Below, one piece after another: positions 7,889-16,633 of a stretch of DNA of 64,000 bases. Every line of letters begins with the position of its first letter. The first letter of the stretch is position 1. This DNA comes from Clostridiales bacterium. GTDB taxonomy: Bacteria; Bacillota; Clostridia; Christensenellales; Borkfalkiaceae. A program made the translations under genes and the position numbers. Location of the stretch: assembly GCA_015055615.1 (NCBI GenBank), contig SVHT01000005.1, positions 86,792-150,791 on the forward strand, written 5' to 3'. Below the pieces are notes generated by a model. The model saw only the letters and a program-made list of their open reading frames with translations. It searched no databases and was not told where the DNA came from.

Positions 7889-9763
7889 TTACGAGCGCGT
7901 TGCTAAATATACCATTAAAACGGATATGTCTGCGGGGTTTACGCCCGAAATTCTGCCCGCTTGCCCAAGGTTAAAGGGACGGATACGGTCCAACTTTTCT
8001 CTTGCCTCCAAGCGTAAGCCCGCAATCGAATTGTAATCGATATCGGGAGGCAACAGCTTGTCTTCCAATTTTTTTGCGCGCTCGATAATATCCAAGCCCT
8101 GCTTTAAATACCCCTCGTACTTGACGGTAATTTCCGCCGTTTCCAAGACGTTTTTCGGGTATTCGTAAAAGACGTTAAAACGGGCCATAATATCTTTTAA
8201 GGGGACGGAACGCTTAATCATATCCGCATACGATACGCCACCGCTGGGCTCGCCGTAGCCGTATTCTGCCAAAAACGCCGTTGCTTCCTTTTGAGGTACG
8301 CGCGTTTGCAATGCGGAGAGTAATTGCTCGTATTTTTCCTTGCGTTCTAAATATCTTTCATAGCGTTCGTTGGTGACCAAACCGACCTCTTTGCCCTTTT
8401 CCGTCAAACGGAAATCGGCGTTGTCCTGCCGTAAACAAATGCGGTGTTCAGCGCGCGAAGTCATCATACGATAGGGCTCGTCGGTGCCTTTCGTTACCAA
8501 GTCGTCAATCAAAACGCCGATATACGCCTCGTCACGGCGAAGCGTGAAGGGGGGCAGACCGCGGAGCTTTAACGACGCGTTCAAACCTGCCATAAGTCCT
8601 TGCGCGGCGGCTTCTTCATAACCCGACGTGCCGTTGATTTGTCCTGCCGTGTAGATACCTTCTATCTTTTTAAATTCCAAGGTAGGCAACACGTCCAAGG
8701 TGTCGATGCAATCGTATTCGATGGCGTAACCGTATCGCATAATATCGGCGTGTTCCAAGCCCGCAACGGACGCGTACATAGCCCGCTGTACGTCGTGGGG
8801 CATAGACGTGGACATGCCTTGTACGTATACTTCCAAGGTGTCCGCGCCCTCGGGCTCTAAGAAAATTTGGTGGCGTTCCTTGTCCTTAAAACGGACGACT
8901 TTCGTTTCGATAGAGGGGCAATAACGAGGGCCCGTCGATAAAATCGTTCCATCGTAAAGGGGGGAGCGGTCGAGGTTGTCCATAATAATGCCGTGCGTGT
9001 CGAGATTGGTATAGGTGAGATAGCAGGGCATCTTGTTTTCGGGTGGCGTATCGTGCATAAAGGAAAAAGGATAGATATCCGTATCGCCGTTTTGCACTTC
9101 ACACTTTGAATAATCAATCGTTCTGCCGTCCAAGCGCGCGGGCGTACCCGTCTTAAAACGGCGCACGTTAAAGCCGAGCTTTATAAGGCTTTCGGTGAGA
9201 TGCGTAGCGGGGGCAAAGCCGTTCGGCCCCGATTTTTGTACCACGTGTCCCGTAATCGTTTCGCCGTTGAGATAAACCCCCGTGCAAAGAATAACTGCCT
9301 TGCATGCAATCACGCCGCCGTAGCTCGTTTTCACGCCCGAGCATTTGCCGTTTTCCACAAGAATTTCGGAGGCTTCCGCCTGAATAATACGCAAATTTTC
9401 GGTGTTTTCCAGCACACGTTTCATTTCCGCATGATAGGCGTTTTTATCCGATTGCGCGCGCAGGGATTGTACCGCGGCGCCCTTGCCGACGTTCAGCATA
9501 CGGATTTGCAACGCGGTTTTGTCCGCGACGATACCCATTTCTCCGCCGAGCGCGTCGATTTCGCGGACCAAATGCCCCTTTGCCGTGCCACCGATAGAGG
9601 GGTTGCAGGGCAGAAAAGCGATGCTGTCGAGGTTGAGGGTCAAAAGAGCGGTTTTGATACCGGTGCGCGCCAAAGCAAGCGCAGCCTCGCAACCTGCGTG
9701 TCCTGCGCCTACAACCACCGCGTCCGCGGTATATTCCAAAAATTCGTTCTTCGTTTCTAACAT
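7889..9763 (-). CDS. mnmG: tRNA uridine 5-carboxymethylaminomethyl modification enzyme MnmG (GidA)
   Basis: 624 residues, full length. MnmG is the FAD protein that, with MnmE, builds the cmnm5 group on wobble U34 of tRNAs. The N-terminal dinucleotide fold shows VVGAGHAGCEAALALARTG near residue 16, followed by NPSIGGTAKGHLVREIDALGG, both hallmarks. The C-terminal helical part (YEGYLKQ, LRLEAREKLDRIRP) is intact. The gene lies 64 bases after dnaA on the same strand with no clear terminator between, so the two may be co-transcribed. MnmE is not in this window. Confidence 0.96.
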   Translation of the reverse strand: MLETKNEFLEYTADAVVVGAGHAGCEAALALARTGIKTALLTLNLDSIAFLPCNPSIGGTAKGHLVREIDALGGEMGIVADKTALQIRMLNVGKGAAVQSLRAQSDKNAYHAEMKRVLENTENLRIIQAEASEILVENGKCSGVKTSYGGVIACKAVILCTGVYLNGETITGHVVQKSGPNGFAPATHLTESLIKLGFNVRRFKTGTPARLDGRTIDYSKCEVQNGDTDIYPFSFMHDTPPENKMPCYLTYTNLDTHGIIMDNLDRSPLYDGTILSTGPRYCPSIETKVVRFKDKERHQIFLEPEGADTLEVYVQGMSTSMPHDVQRAMYASVAGLEHADIMRYGYAIEYDCIDTLDVLPTLEFKKIEGIYTAGQINGTSGYEEAAAQGLMAGLNASLKLRGLPPFTLRRDEAYIGVLIDDLVTKGTDEPYRMMTSRAEHRICLRQDNADFRLTEKGKEVGLVTNERYERYLERKEKYEQLLSALQTRVPQKEATAFLAEYGYGEPSGGVSYADMIKRSVPLKDIMARFNVFYEYPKNVLETAEITVKYEGYLKQGLDIIERAKKLEDKLLPPDIDYNSIAGLRLEAREKLDRIRPFNLGQAGRISGVNPADISVLMVYLATRS

Positions 9764-9827
9764 AACCGTAAAAAGTCCTAAATAACCGATTAACGCGACG
9801 CAACCGCCGCGCTAATACGAGAAGTGT

Positions 9828-11159
9828 TTATTTTTTCAATACAATGTTTTTAATGTCGTCGATTTCCTTTTCGATACGCGCGTTGAGTTTTTCCAAATCA
9901 CGCATTTTATCGCGGGCGTACATAATGGTCGTATGGTCTCTGCCTCCGAGGTGTTCGCCAATGACGTCGAGGGGGATTGTCAACATTTCGCACATAATAT
10001 ACGCGCAAATTTGACGCGCCTTTACAAGGTCTGCTTTCTTGCTCTTGCCGATAAGGTCGTCCTTTTTCACTTTGAAATATCCACAGACCGCCGAAGTAAT
10101 CTTTTCGGGCGTAACGTCTTCCTCTTCCGCTTCGCTCACCGATTCGCTGAGGGCGAGCTTGGCAAGGGCGAGGGTAATGGGCTGTTCGTGTAATTTACTT
10201 GCGAAGATGACTTTGTTCAATCTGCCTTCCAAGGTACGTACGTCGTGCCCCGAATCATGCGCCAAAAATTCTAAAACGTCTTCGGAAATAGAACACTTTT
10301 TGTCCATAGCCTTACGTTTCAAAATGGCAATTTTCGTTTCGCAATCGGGCGGTTGGATATCGACGATCATACCCCCCTCAAAACGGGTGCGCAATCTGTC
10401 TTCCAATTTTGCAATTTCCTTGGGCGGACGGTCGGACGTGATGACGATTTGCTTGTTCTGCGCTGACAGCTCGTTAAAGGTGTGGAAAAGCTCTTCTTGT
10501 AATTGCGTGCGCGAGCCCAAGAATTGAATATCGTCAATCATCAAAACGTCCACGTTGCGGTAATGCAAACGGAATTTCGTGCCCGTTTTTTGCGTAATCG
10601 AGTCGATGAGGTCGTTCAAAAAGTTTTCGCTTGTGGTATACAGTACCTTTTTTTCGGGCGACGTCTGCGCTAATTGGTTGGCGATGGCGTGCATAAGGTG
10701 GGTTTTACCCAAGCCCGATTCCCCGTAGATGAACAGGGGGTTAAAGGTTTCGCCGGGGTTTTCAGCAACCGCTTTTGCGGCGGCGTAAACGAACTTGCTC
10801 CCTGCGCCAGCGACGAAGGAATCAAAGGTAAACGCTTTGTTGATGGGGGAGGTGCGGAAGGCTTCGGAAACGTCCTCTTCAAAATCCAAAGGATAATTTA
10901 CGCTCCCGTCCACGACAATACGGAAATCGGCAAGCCCCAAATCGCATTTTACGATTGCGGAGCGCAACGATTCGGCGTGCTTTCTTTCGATGACGCCCGC
11001 CGCCATGTCGGTATGCGCTTTTAATACGATTTTACGTCCTACGACGTCAATCGGCTCTAACTCCTTAATGAACGCGTTAAAAGAAGACGGATTGATGAGC
11101 ATCTCCGCCTTTTCCAAAATCTGTTTCCATAAAAACTGCAACTGCGAATTTTCAGGCAT
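9828..11159 (-). CDS. dnaA: Chromosomal replication initiator protein DnaA
   Basis: 443 residues. Domain I is at about 1-85, domain II is very short, the AAA+ domain III begins near 110 with Walker A GESGLGKTH at 146-154 and Walker B VLMIDDIQFL, and the DNA-binding domain IV ends with the signature GEHLGGRDHTTIMYARDKM. DnaA opens the origin and controls initiation. The gene is divergent from recF and no dnaN lies between or beside them. I see no cluster of TTATNCACA boxes in the 130-base dnaA-recF gap or the 64-base gap to mnmG, so this locus does not look like oriC. Confidence 0.97.
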   Translation of the reverse strand: MPENSQLQFLWKQILEKAEMLINPSSFNAFIKELEPIDVVGRKIVLKAHTDMAAGVIERKHAESLRSAIVKCDLGLADFRIVVDGSVNYPLDFEEDVSEAFRTSPINKAFTFDSFVAGAGSKFVYAAAKAVAENPGETFNPLFIYGESGLGKTHLMHAIANQLAQTSPEKKVLYTTSENFLNDLIDSITQKTGTKFRLHYRNVDVLMIDDIQFLGSRTQLQEELFHTFNELSAQNKQIVITSDRPPKEIAKLEDRLRTRFEGGMIVDIQPPDCETKIAILKRKAMDKKCSISEDVLEFLAHDSGHDVRTLEGRLNKVIFASKLHEQPITLALAKLALSESVSEAEEEDVTPEKITSAVCGYFKVKKDDLIGKSKKADLVKARQICAYIMCEMLTIPLDVIGEHLGGRDHTTIMYARDKMRDLEKLNARIEKEIDDIKNIVLKK

Positions 11160-11206
11160 TTTTTACCCCCATGGTAGAATTGTTTACGTATATCCCTCTC
11201 GTAAAC

Positions 11207-11235
11207 TTGTCTTTTCCAAAATTATTTGATATAAT
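11207..11235 (+). promoter_or_regulatory. Sigma-A promoter of recF
   Basis: TTGTCT (11207-11212), 17 bases, TATAAT (11230-11235), about 55 bases before recF, in the dnaA-recF divergent gap. A clear dnaA promoter on the other strand was not found. Confidence 0.65.
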
Positions 11236-11289
11236 TATAATACAAAACGCGACGAAAAGAAAGCAATTTTGACGGGGTTTTTTACGATT

Positions 11290-12375
11290 ATGCAAATAAA
11301 AAAATTATTCCTTCAAAATTTCAGAAACTATCAATCGGAAATCTTTACCTTTTCCGATGGTTTAAACGTGCTCTTTGGTAAAAACGCGCAGGGTAAAACC
11401 AACTGCGCGGAGGCGGTTTTTTACCTTTGCACGGGCGCGTCGTTGCGTATTCGCCATGATAAGCAACTCATCAAAATCGGTGCGGAAAGCGCAAAAATCA
11501 CGGCGGAAACGGAAAACCGCTACGGCAAAGTGACGATTGAGGCGGATATTTACGAAACGAAACGGGAAATCCGTGTAAACGGCAGTAAGATTGCCAAAAA
11601 CGCCGACCTTATGGGACATATCAACAGCGTGTTTTTCTCGCCTGGGGAGCTCCGCCTTATCCAAGACGGACCGGACGAACGTCGCCGTTTTATGAATTTG
11701 TCTATTTCACAGACCTCGCCCGCTTATTATACGGCGTTGCTTCGGTACAACAAAATTCTGGATCAACGCAATACCCTGCTCAAAAACCGCGACGTGTCGT
11801 TGGTTTTAGATACTCTGCCCGTTTGGGACGAACAGCTTTGCAAATATGCGGCGGTTATCGTTAAAAAACGTGTGGAATTTTTGGAAAAATTAGCGCCGTA
11901 CGCTAAGGAACATCACGCCTTTTTGACGGACGGCGAGGAAGAACTCGTGATTAAGCCCGACCGCGTTTACGAAGGGGACGAAACGGAGATTGCCAAAAAC
12001 TTGCTCCGCAGATTGGAAAACAATTACGAGAAAGATTTGCGTTTGGGCTTTACGACGGTGGGCCCGCACCGTGACGATTTAGACGTGTTGATTGGCGGTA
12101 TGGACGCAAAATCGTACGCGTCGCAAGGGCAAATGCGCACGGCGGCGCTGTCCTTGAAACTGTCGGAGGTGGACATCTTTAAAGACCTTTCGGGGGAAAA
12201 TCCCGTGCTGATTTTAGACGACGTCATGAGCGAGCTTGACCTCAAACGTCGCAAAAAATTGCTCAAATGCACCCAAGGCATACAGACGATTTTGACTTGT
12301 ACGCACGCCGAGCGTGTGCTCTACGGCGCAGAATGTAACAAAATACGCATCGAAGACGGGCACATCAAACCCTAA
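11290..12375 (+). CDS. recF: DNA replication and repair protein RecF
   Basis: 361 residues from the ATG at 11290; a TTG seven codons upstream is also open but family members start M-x-I-K-x-L-x-L-x-N-F-R-N-Y, as here. Walker A GKNAQGKTN is at about 30-38, the ABC signature lies around SQGQMRTAALSLKLSE and Walker B is ILDDVMSELD. RecF loads RecA at gaps with RecO and RecR. The ribosome site is weak (GACGGGG). RecF normally sits in dnaA-dnaN-recF; here it is divergent from dnaA and without dnaN. Confidence 0.94.
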   Translation: MQIKKLFLQNFRNYQSEIFTFSDGLNVLFGKNAQGKTNCAEAVFYLCTGASLRIRHDKQLIKIGAESAKITAETENRYGKVTIEADIYETKREIRVNGSKIAKNADLMGHINSVFFSPGELRLIQDGPDERRRFMNLSISQTSPAYYTALLRYNKILDQRNTLLKNRDVSLVLDTLPVWDEQLCKYAAVIVKKRVEFLEKLAPYAKEHHAFLTDGEEELVIKPDRVYEGDETEIAKNLLRRLENNYEKDLRLGFTTVGPHRDDLDVLIGGMDAKSYASQGQMRTAALSLKLSEVDIFKDLSGENPVLILDDVMSELDLKRRKKLLKCTQGIQTILTCTHAERVLYGAECNKIRIEDGHIKP

Positions 12376-12382
12376 CGTGTCG

Positions 12383-12412
12383 GTATAAAGGGGCGAAAAA
12401 ACGCTCATACTG
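12383..12412 (+). promoter_or_regulatory. Candidate forespore (sigma-G/F type) promoter of the VanW-like gene
   Basis: GTATA (12383-12387), 18 bases, CATACTG (12406-12412). The Bacillus sigma-G consensus is GnATR-N18-CATnnTA; only the last base differs. The same arrangement lies upstream of sigG at 26044-26073. Confidence 0.5.
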
Positions 12413-12475
12413 ACGAAAAGCCCCCATACGTGTCGCAACGAACCTCTTTTACATACGGCAAAGGATGGGGACGAT

Positions 12476-13309
12476 ATGCACCGAAAAACGAGAAAATATA
12501 TAACGGCGCTCCTGCTTGCGAGCGCTTTTTTCTTTGCGCCGATCGGGTGCGGGGCAAGGCAACAAGCCGTTTCTGCGACGGCGGTGGCACAGATGGCGAA
12601 AGACAATCCGTACGGTTGGGAAAAACTCTCTTCATATACCACCTATTACGATGAAAAGGATAGGGGACGGGTTGAGAATATCCGCATCGCCGCGCGTTTA
12701 ATCGACGGAGTGACGGTACAGGCGTTTGGAGAATTTTCCTTTAACAAGACGGTAGGCAGGCGTACGGAAGAGGCGGGTTTTAAACAGGCGAAAATTATCG
12801 TCAACGGCGAGTACGTACAGGGGGTGGGCGGCGGCGTGTGTCAAGTGAGTACGACGCTGTATAATGCCGCGATAAAATCGGGTTTACAAATTACGGAATT
12901 TCATCCGCACAGTTTGCGCGTGGCGTACGTGCCCCCCTCGCGCGACGCCATGGTATCCACGCACAGCGATCTTTGCTTTTTTAATCCTTACGCACACCCC
13001 GTTCATCTTTCCGCACAGGTATTTTCAGGCGGTGTTCGCGTCATCTTTTACGGCAGGGGCGAGGGGTATCGATACGAAATCGTCAGCGTGGAAACGGGGG
13101 AAATTCCGCCGCCGCCACCCATTGTTAAGGAGGGGGATAAGGATGACGTTCTCCGCTCGCCGAGAAAGGGTGTGAAGAGCGAGGCGTATTTGGAAACCTA
13201 TCAGGGAGCGCGGTTGGTCGCAAGAAAAAAGCTTCGAGAGGACGAATACCGCCCCACGCAAGGAATAATCGTCAAAAAAATGTCTGAAATGACAATTTAC
13301 GGGCAATAA
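12476..13309 (+). CDS. VanW-like family lipoprotein
   Basis: 277 residues. An N-terminal signal with PIGC at residues 22-25 suggests a lipoprotein. The VanW core is clear: AARLIDGVTVQAFGEFSFNKTVGRRTEEAGF, then GEYVQGVGGGVCQVSTTLYNAA at about 115-136 and HPHSLRVAYVPPSRDAMVS. VanW-domain proteins occur in glycopeptide-resistance clusters and in many Clostridia; their biochemical role is not established, although a cell-wall link is assumed. The start follows AAGGATGGGG. The upstream sigma-G-like promoter suggests forespore expression. No van ligase or regulator is adjacent, so resistance is not implied. Confidence 0.85.
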   Translation: MHRKTRKYITALLLASAFFFAPIGCGARQQAVSATAVAQMAKDNPYGWEKLSSYTTYYDEKDRGRVENIRIAARLIDGVTVQAFGEFSFNKTVGRRTEEAGFKQAKIIVNGEYVQGVGGGVCQVSTTLYNAAIKSGLQITEFHPHSLRVAYVPPSRDAMVSTHSDLCFFNPYAHPVHLSAQVFSGGVRVIFYGRGEGYRYEIVSVETGEIPPPPPIVKEGDKDDVLRSPRKGVKSEAYLETYQGARLVARKKLREDEYRPTQGIIVKKMSEMTIYGQ

Positions 13310-13324
13310 AATACTTTCCAACGC

Positions 13325-13353
13325 TTGTCTTTTTTCGCGGAAAATGTTATAAT
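13325..13353 (+). promoter_or_regulatory. Sigma-A promoter before asnS
   Basis: TTGTCT (13325-13330), 17 bases, TATAAT (13348-13353). The leader after it has two small hairpins (TTCCGC/GCGGAA and GCCG/CGGC). I see no T-box elements. Confidence 0.65.
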
Positions 13354-13448
13354 AAAATCGTATAAATAAAAGAAAAAATCGGGCGTGTTCCGCGTAGCGG
13401 AAAAAATGCCGAAAACGGCGGGCGTTCGATGCACAAAGGCAGGTTGCT

Positions 13449-14843
13449 ATGGAGAGAATTCAGCTTAAAAAACTCAACGAAAACTTAGAAAGCTACGGTG
13501 GTAAAATCGTAACCGTGGCGGGTTGGGCGAAGACCATTCGCGATTCGAAGGCGTTCGGGTTTATCGAACTCAACGACGGCAGTTGTTTTAAAAACACGCA
13601 GATTGTTTTTGAGAGAGAAAATCTTGCAAACTACGACGAAATCGCCAAGGAAAACGTCGGTTGCGCGTTGATTGTCACGGGCAAGGTAGAGCTTACGCCC
13701 GAAAACAAACAGCCGTATGAAATTAAGGCGACTGAAATCAAGGTCGAAGGGGAATCCACCCCCGATTATCCCTTGCAGAAAAAACGCCACGGCGTGGAAT
13801 TTTTGCGTGAAATTGCTTACCTTCGTCCCAGAACGAATTTGTTCGGCGCGGCGTTTAGAATTCGCAGCGAGGCGGCGATTGCTATTCACAAATTCTTCAA
13901 CGACCGTGGGTTCGTGTACGTGCATACCCCCATTTTGACGGGGAGCGATTGCGAGGGCGCAGGCGCGATGTTCCAGGTGACGACGATGGATTTGGACGAA
14001 GTGGCAAAATCGGGCAAACCCGTCGATTATAAGGACGATTTCTTCGGTAAGAAAGCGTCGTTGACCGTATCGGGACAGCTCAGCGCCGAAACGTACGCCA
14101 TGGCGTTTGGCAACGTATATACCTTTGGTCCGACCTTCCGCGCGGAACACTCCAACACCACCCGTCACGCGGCGGAGTTTTGGATGATTGAACCGGAAAT
14201 GGCGTTCTGCGATTTGGCGGGGGATATGGACGTTGCAGAGGCAATGGTAAAATACGTTATCGATTACGTTTGCGAAACGTGCGCGGATGAGTTGAATTTC
14301 TTGAACCAATTCGTGGACAAGGGCTTGTTGGAGCGTTTGAAGAACGTTTCCGAAAACGCTTTCGTGCGCTTGACGTATACCGAGGCGATTGAGATTTTGA
14401 AGAAAAACGCCGATAAATTCGACGACAAAAACATTTTCTGGGGCAAGGATTTGCAGAGCGAGCACGAACGTTTCTTGACCGAACAGGTATACCAAAAACC
14501 CGTATTCCTCACCGATTACCCGAAGGAAATCAAGGCGTTTTATATGAAACAAAACCCCGACGGAAAGACGGTGGCGGCGGCAGACTTGCTCGTGCCCGGC
14601 ATTGGGGAACTCGTCGGTGGCTCGCAAAGAGAGGACGATTATGACAAGCTCGTCAACCGTATCAAGGAATTGGGCATGAATCCCGAAGATTATTGGTGGT
14701 ATCTCGACCTTCGTCGCTACGGCGGAACGACGCACAGCGGTTTTGGGCTCGGTTTTGAGCGTATGGTTATGTACCTGACGGGCATTTCCAATATCCGCGA
14801 CGTGGTGCCCTACCCCAGAACGTTCGGCGATATGAAATACTAA
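13449..14843 (+). CDS. asnS: Asparaginyl-tRNA synthetase
   Basis: 464 residues. An N-terminal OB fold ([25 protein letters not shown]) is followed by the class II catalytic domain with motif 2 [21 protein letters not shown] and motif 3 [15 protein letters not shown]. It charges tRNA-Asn directly. AsnRS rather than AspRS is supported by the overall length without the AspRS insertion domain and by the [11 protein letters not shown] variant. It appears to head a collinear run to yraN at 23791, with gaps of 161 bases or less and no strong terminator inside. Confidence 0.95.
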   Translation: MERIQLKKLNENLESYGGKIVTVAGWAKTIRDSKAFGFIELNDGSCFKNTQIVFERENLANYDEIAKENVGCALIVTGKVELTPENKQPYEIKATEIKVEGESTPDYPLQKKRHGVEFLREIAYLRPRTNLFGAAFRIRSEAAIAIHKFFNDRGFVYVHTPILTGSDCEGAGAMFQVTTMDLDEVAKSGKPVDYKDDFFGKKASLTVSGQLSAETYAMAFGNVYTFGPTFRAEHSNTTRHAAEFWMIEPEMAFCDLAGDMDVAEAMVKYVIDYVCETCADELNFLNQFVDKGLLERLKNVSENAFVRLTYTEAIEILKKNADKFDDKNIFWGKDLQSEHERFLTEQVYQKPVFLTDYPKEIKAFYMKQNPDGKTVAAADLLVPGIGELVGGSQREDDYDKLVNRIKELGMNPEDYWWYLDLRRYGGTTHSGFGLGFERMVMYLTGISNIRDVVPYPRTFGDMKY

Positions 14844-14882
14844 GACGGCGAAAGGTTAAATTATTGATTGGAGAAAAAAACT

Positions 14883-15920
14883 ATGACGAGAATTATCATT
14901 GACGCAATGGGTGGCGATTACGCCCCGAAACAGCAGGTGCTCGGCTCCGTTGCCGCGCTGAATAAGGACAAGGATTTGTATTTGATTCTCTGCGGGGACG
15001 AAACGCAGATTAAGGCGGAGCTTGCCGAGGCGGGCTCGTACGACGAAAGCCGTTTGGAAATCGTACATACGACGGAAGTCATTACGATGGAAGAAGTGCC
15101 CACCAAGGCGGTAAAAACGAAAAAGGATTCGTCCACGGTCGTAGCGTTCCGTTTGCTCAAAGAGGGCAAGGCGGACGGTTTGGTATCGTCGGGCTCGACG
15201 GGCGCGGTATTGACGGCGGGCGTGCTGATTCTCGGCAGAATTAAAGGGGTTTCCCGTCCCGGGCTCTGTCCCGTTATCCCCAACCATAGGGGCACGAACA
15301 CCATGATTTGCGACTGTGGCGCAAACCTCGAATGCAAGCCTATCAACCTCGTGCATTTTGCGTTGATGGCGTCGGCGTACGCGGAAACGGCGGGCAGGCA
15401 AAACCCCAAGGTCGGTTTGCTTAACAACGGCACGGAAGACCACAAGGGCTTGCCTTTGCATCAGGAAGTCAATGCTTTGCTCAAAAAGATTGACTGCATC
15501 AACTATGCGGGCAATATCGAAGGCAGAGATATTATGTACGGGGACGTGGACGTCGTAGTATGCGACGGGTTCACGGGCAATATCGCTACGAAATCGATTG
15601 AGGGCTGCGGTAAAGCGGTCGGCGCGATTATGACGAGAGAATACAAACGCAACCTTTGGGCGAAGCTCCGCGCGGCGATTTCTATGGGGATTATCAAACG
15701 TATCAAGGGCGGTTTAGATTACGAAGCGTGCGGTGGCGCGGCGTTCTTGGGTTTGAACAAAATGGTCGTAAAGGCGCACGGCAACTCACGCGCGCGCGGT
15801 TTCGCGGTTTGTATCAACCAGGCGGCAAAAGCCGTTCGCGGGCAGTTGGTGGAAAAAATCAAAGCGTCGGTAGACGCCAACGCGGAACTCGTCAGCGAAA
15901 ACTTGAACAAGGAAGAATAA
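14883..15920 (+). CDS. plsX: Phosphate acyltransferase PlsX
   Basis: 345 residues from the ATG at 14883, which follows GGAG by nine bases; an in-frame TTG at 14868 is less likely because it overlaps that site. IIIDAMGGDYAPKQQVLGS at the N-terminus, SSGSTGAVLTAG and GNIEGRDIMYGDVDVVVCDGFTGN are diagnostic. PlsX makes acyl-phosphate from acyl-ACP for phosphatidic acid synthesis. In Bacillus plsX is followed by fabD, fabG, acpP and rnc; here it is followed directly by rnc. Confidence 0.96.
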   Translation: MTRIIIDAMGGDYAPKQQVLGSVAALNKDKDLYLILCGDETQIKAELAEAGSYDESRLEIVHTTEVITMEEVPTKAVKTKKDSSTVVAFRLLKEGKADGLVSSGSTGAVLTAGVLILGRIKGVSRPGLCPVIPNHRGTNTMICDCGANLECKPINLVHFALMASAYAETAGRQNPKVGLLNNGTEDHKGLPLHQEVNALLKKIDCINYAGNIEGRDIMYGDVDVVVCDGFTGNIATKSIEGCGKAVGAIMTREYKRNLWAKLRAAISMGIIKRIKGGLDYEACGGAAFLGLNKMVVKAHGNSRARGFAVCINQAAKAVRGQLVEKIKASVDANAELVSENLNKEE

Positions 15921-15930
15921 AGACGAAAAG

Positions 15931-16593
15931 ATGTTTCCCTACGGCGAAATTGAAAAGAAAATAGGGTATTCGTTCAAAAACAAAGAATTGTTGTTGGAGG
16001 CGTTTACGCACAGCACCTACGCCAATACCTACGGCGGTAGGGACAACGAGCGTATGGAATACCTCGGCGACGCCGTGTTACAGCTCGTGGTTACCGAGTG
16101 GCAGTACGAGCGGTATCAAAAAGCGGACGAGGGGACAATGACGCGCGGTCGGCAAATGCTCGTTTGCGAAGAGGCGCTTTTGGACGCGGTGCGTGATTTG
16201 GGGATTGAAAAATACCTATTGGTGTCGGGTAGTCGCGCCAACGTCGGCAAAAAGACGGTGTCCAGCTTGTTTGAAACGGTGACGGCGGCAATTTACTTGG
16301 ACGGCGGATATTCTGCAGCGAAGACCTTTGTTTGCCAATTTGGTTTGGACCATATCAACGCGGCGACGGTGACGGAAAACGCAAAGGGGGATTTGCAGGA
16401 ATATTTGCAAAACCTTGGCGAAAAACCGCCGATATACGAAACGAAAAAAATCGGTAAAGACAACGCGCCCGTGTTCTACGCGACGGTGTTTGCGCTGGGA
16501 CGGCAAGAAAAAGGCGAGGGGAAGAGTAAAAAACAGGCGGAGCAGTCCGCGGCGGCAAATTTACTTCGCGAATTAAAGAAAGTAAAAAAATAA
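15931..16593 (+). CDS. rnc: Ribonuclease III
   Basis: 220 residues. The endonuclease signature NERMEYLGDAVLQLVV is at about 32-48 and the second acidic cluster (FETVTAAIYLDGG) at about 110-125; a double-stranded RNA-binding domain occupies about 150-220 with GKSKKQAEQSAAANLL. RNase III processes rRNA precursors and cuts structured mRNAs. It starts ten bases after plsX with only a weak site, suggesting translational coupling. The rnc-smc-ftsY order is conserved with Bacillus. Confidence 0.96.
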   Translation: MFPYGEIEKKIGYSFKNKELLLEAFTHSTYANTYGGRDNERMEYLGDAVLQLVVTEWQYERYQKADEGTMTRGRQMLVCEEALLDAVRDLGIEKYLLVSGSRANVGKKTVSSLFETVTAAIYLDGGYSAAKTFVCQFGLDHINAATVTENAKGDLQEYLQNLGEKPPIYETKKIGKDNAPVFYATVFALGRQEKGEGKSKKQAEQSAAANLLRELKKVKK

Positions 16594-16633
16594 ACGGAAA
16601 GATATAAAATCAGGTATCTGAAAGGAGTACACT

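Noticed and set aside
11160..11289. Possible oriC between dnaA and recF
   Set aside because: No cluster of DnaA boxes. Single TGTGGATA-like words occur elsewhere (1905, 57891), including inside genes, as expected by chance.
12476..13309. Vancomycin-resistance cluster around the VanW-like gene
   Set aside because: No vanA-type ligase, vanH, vanX or VanRS is near; ddl at 36 kb looks like an ordinary D-Ala-D-Ala ligase.
13354..13448. T-box riboswitch before asnS
   Set aside because: No TGGxACCGCG element and no terminator/antiterminator pair; only two small hairpins.
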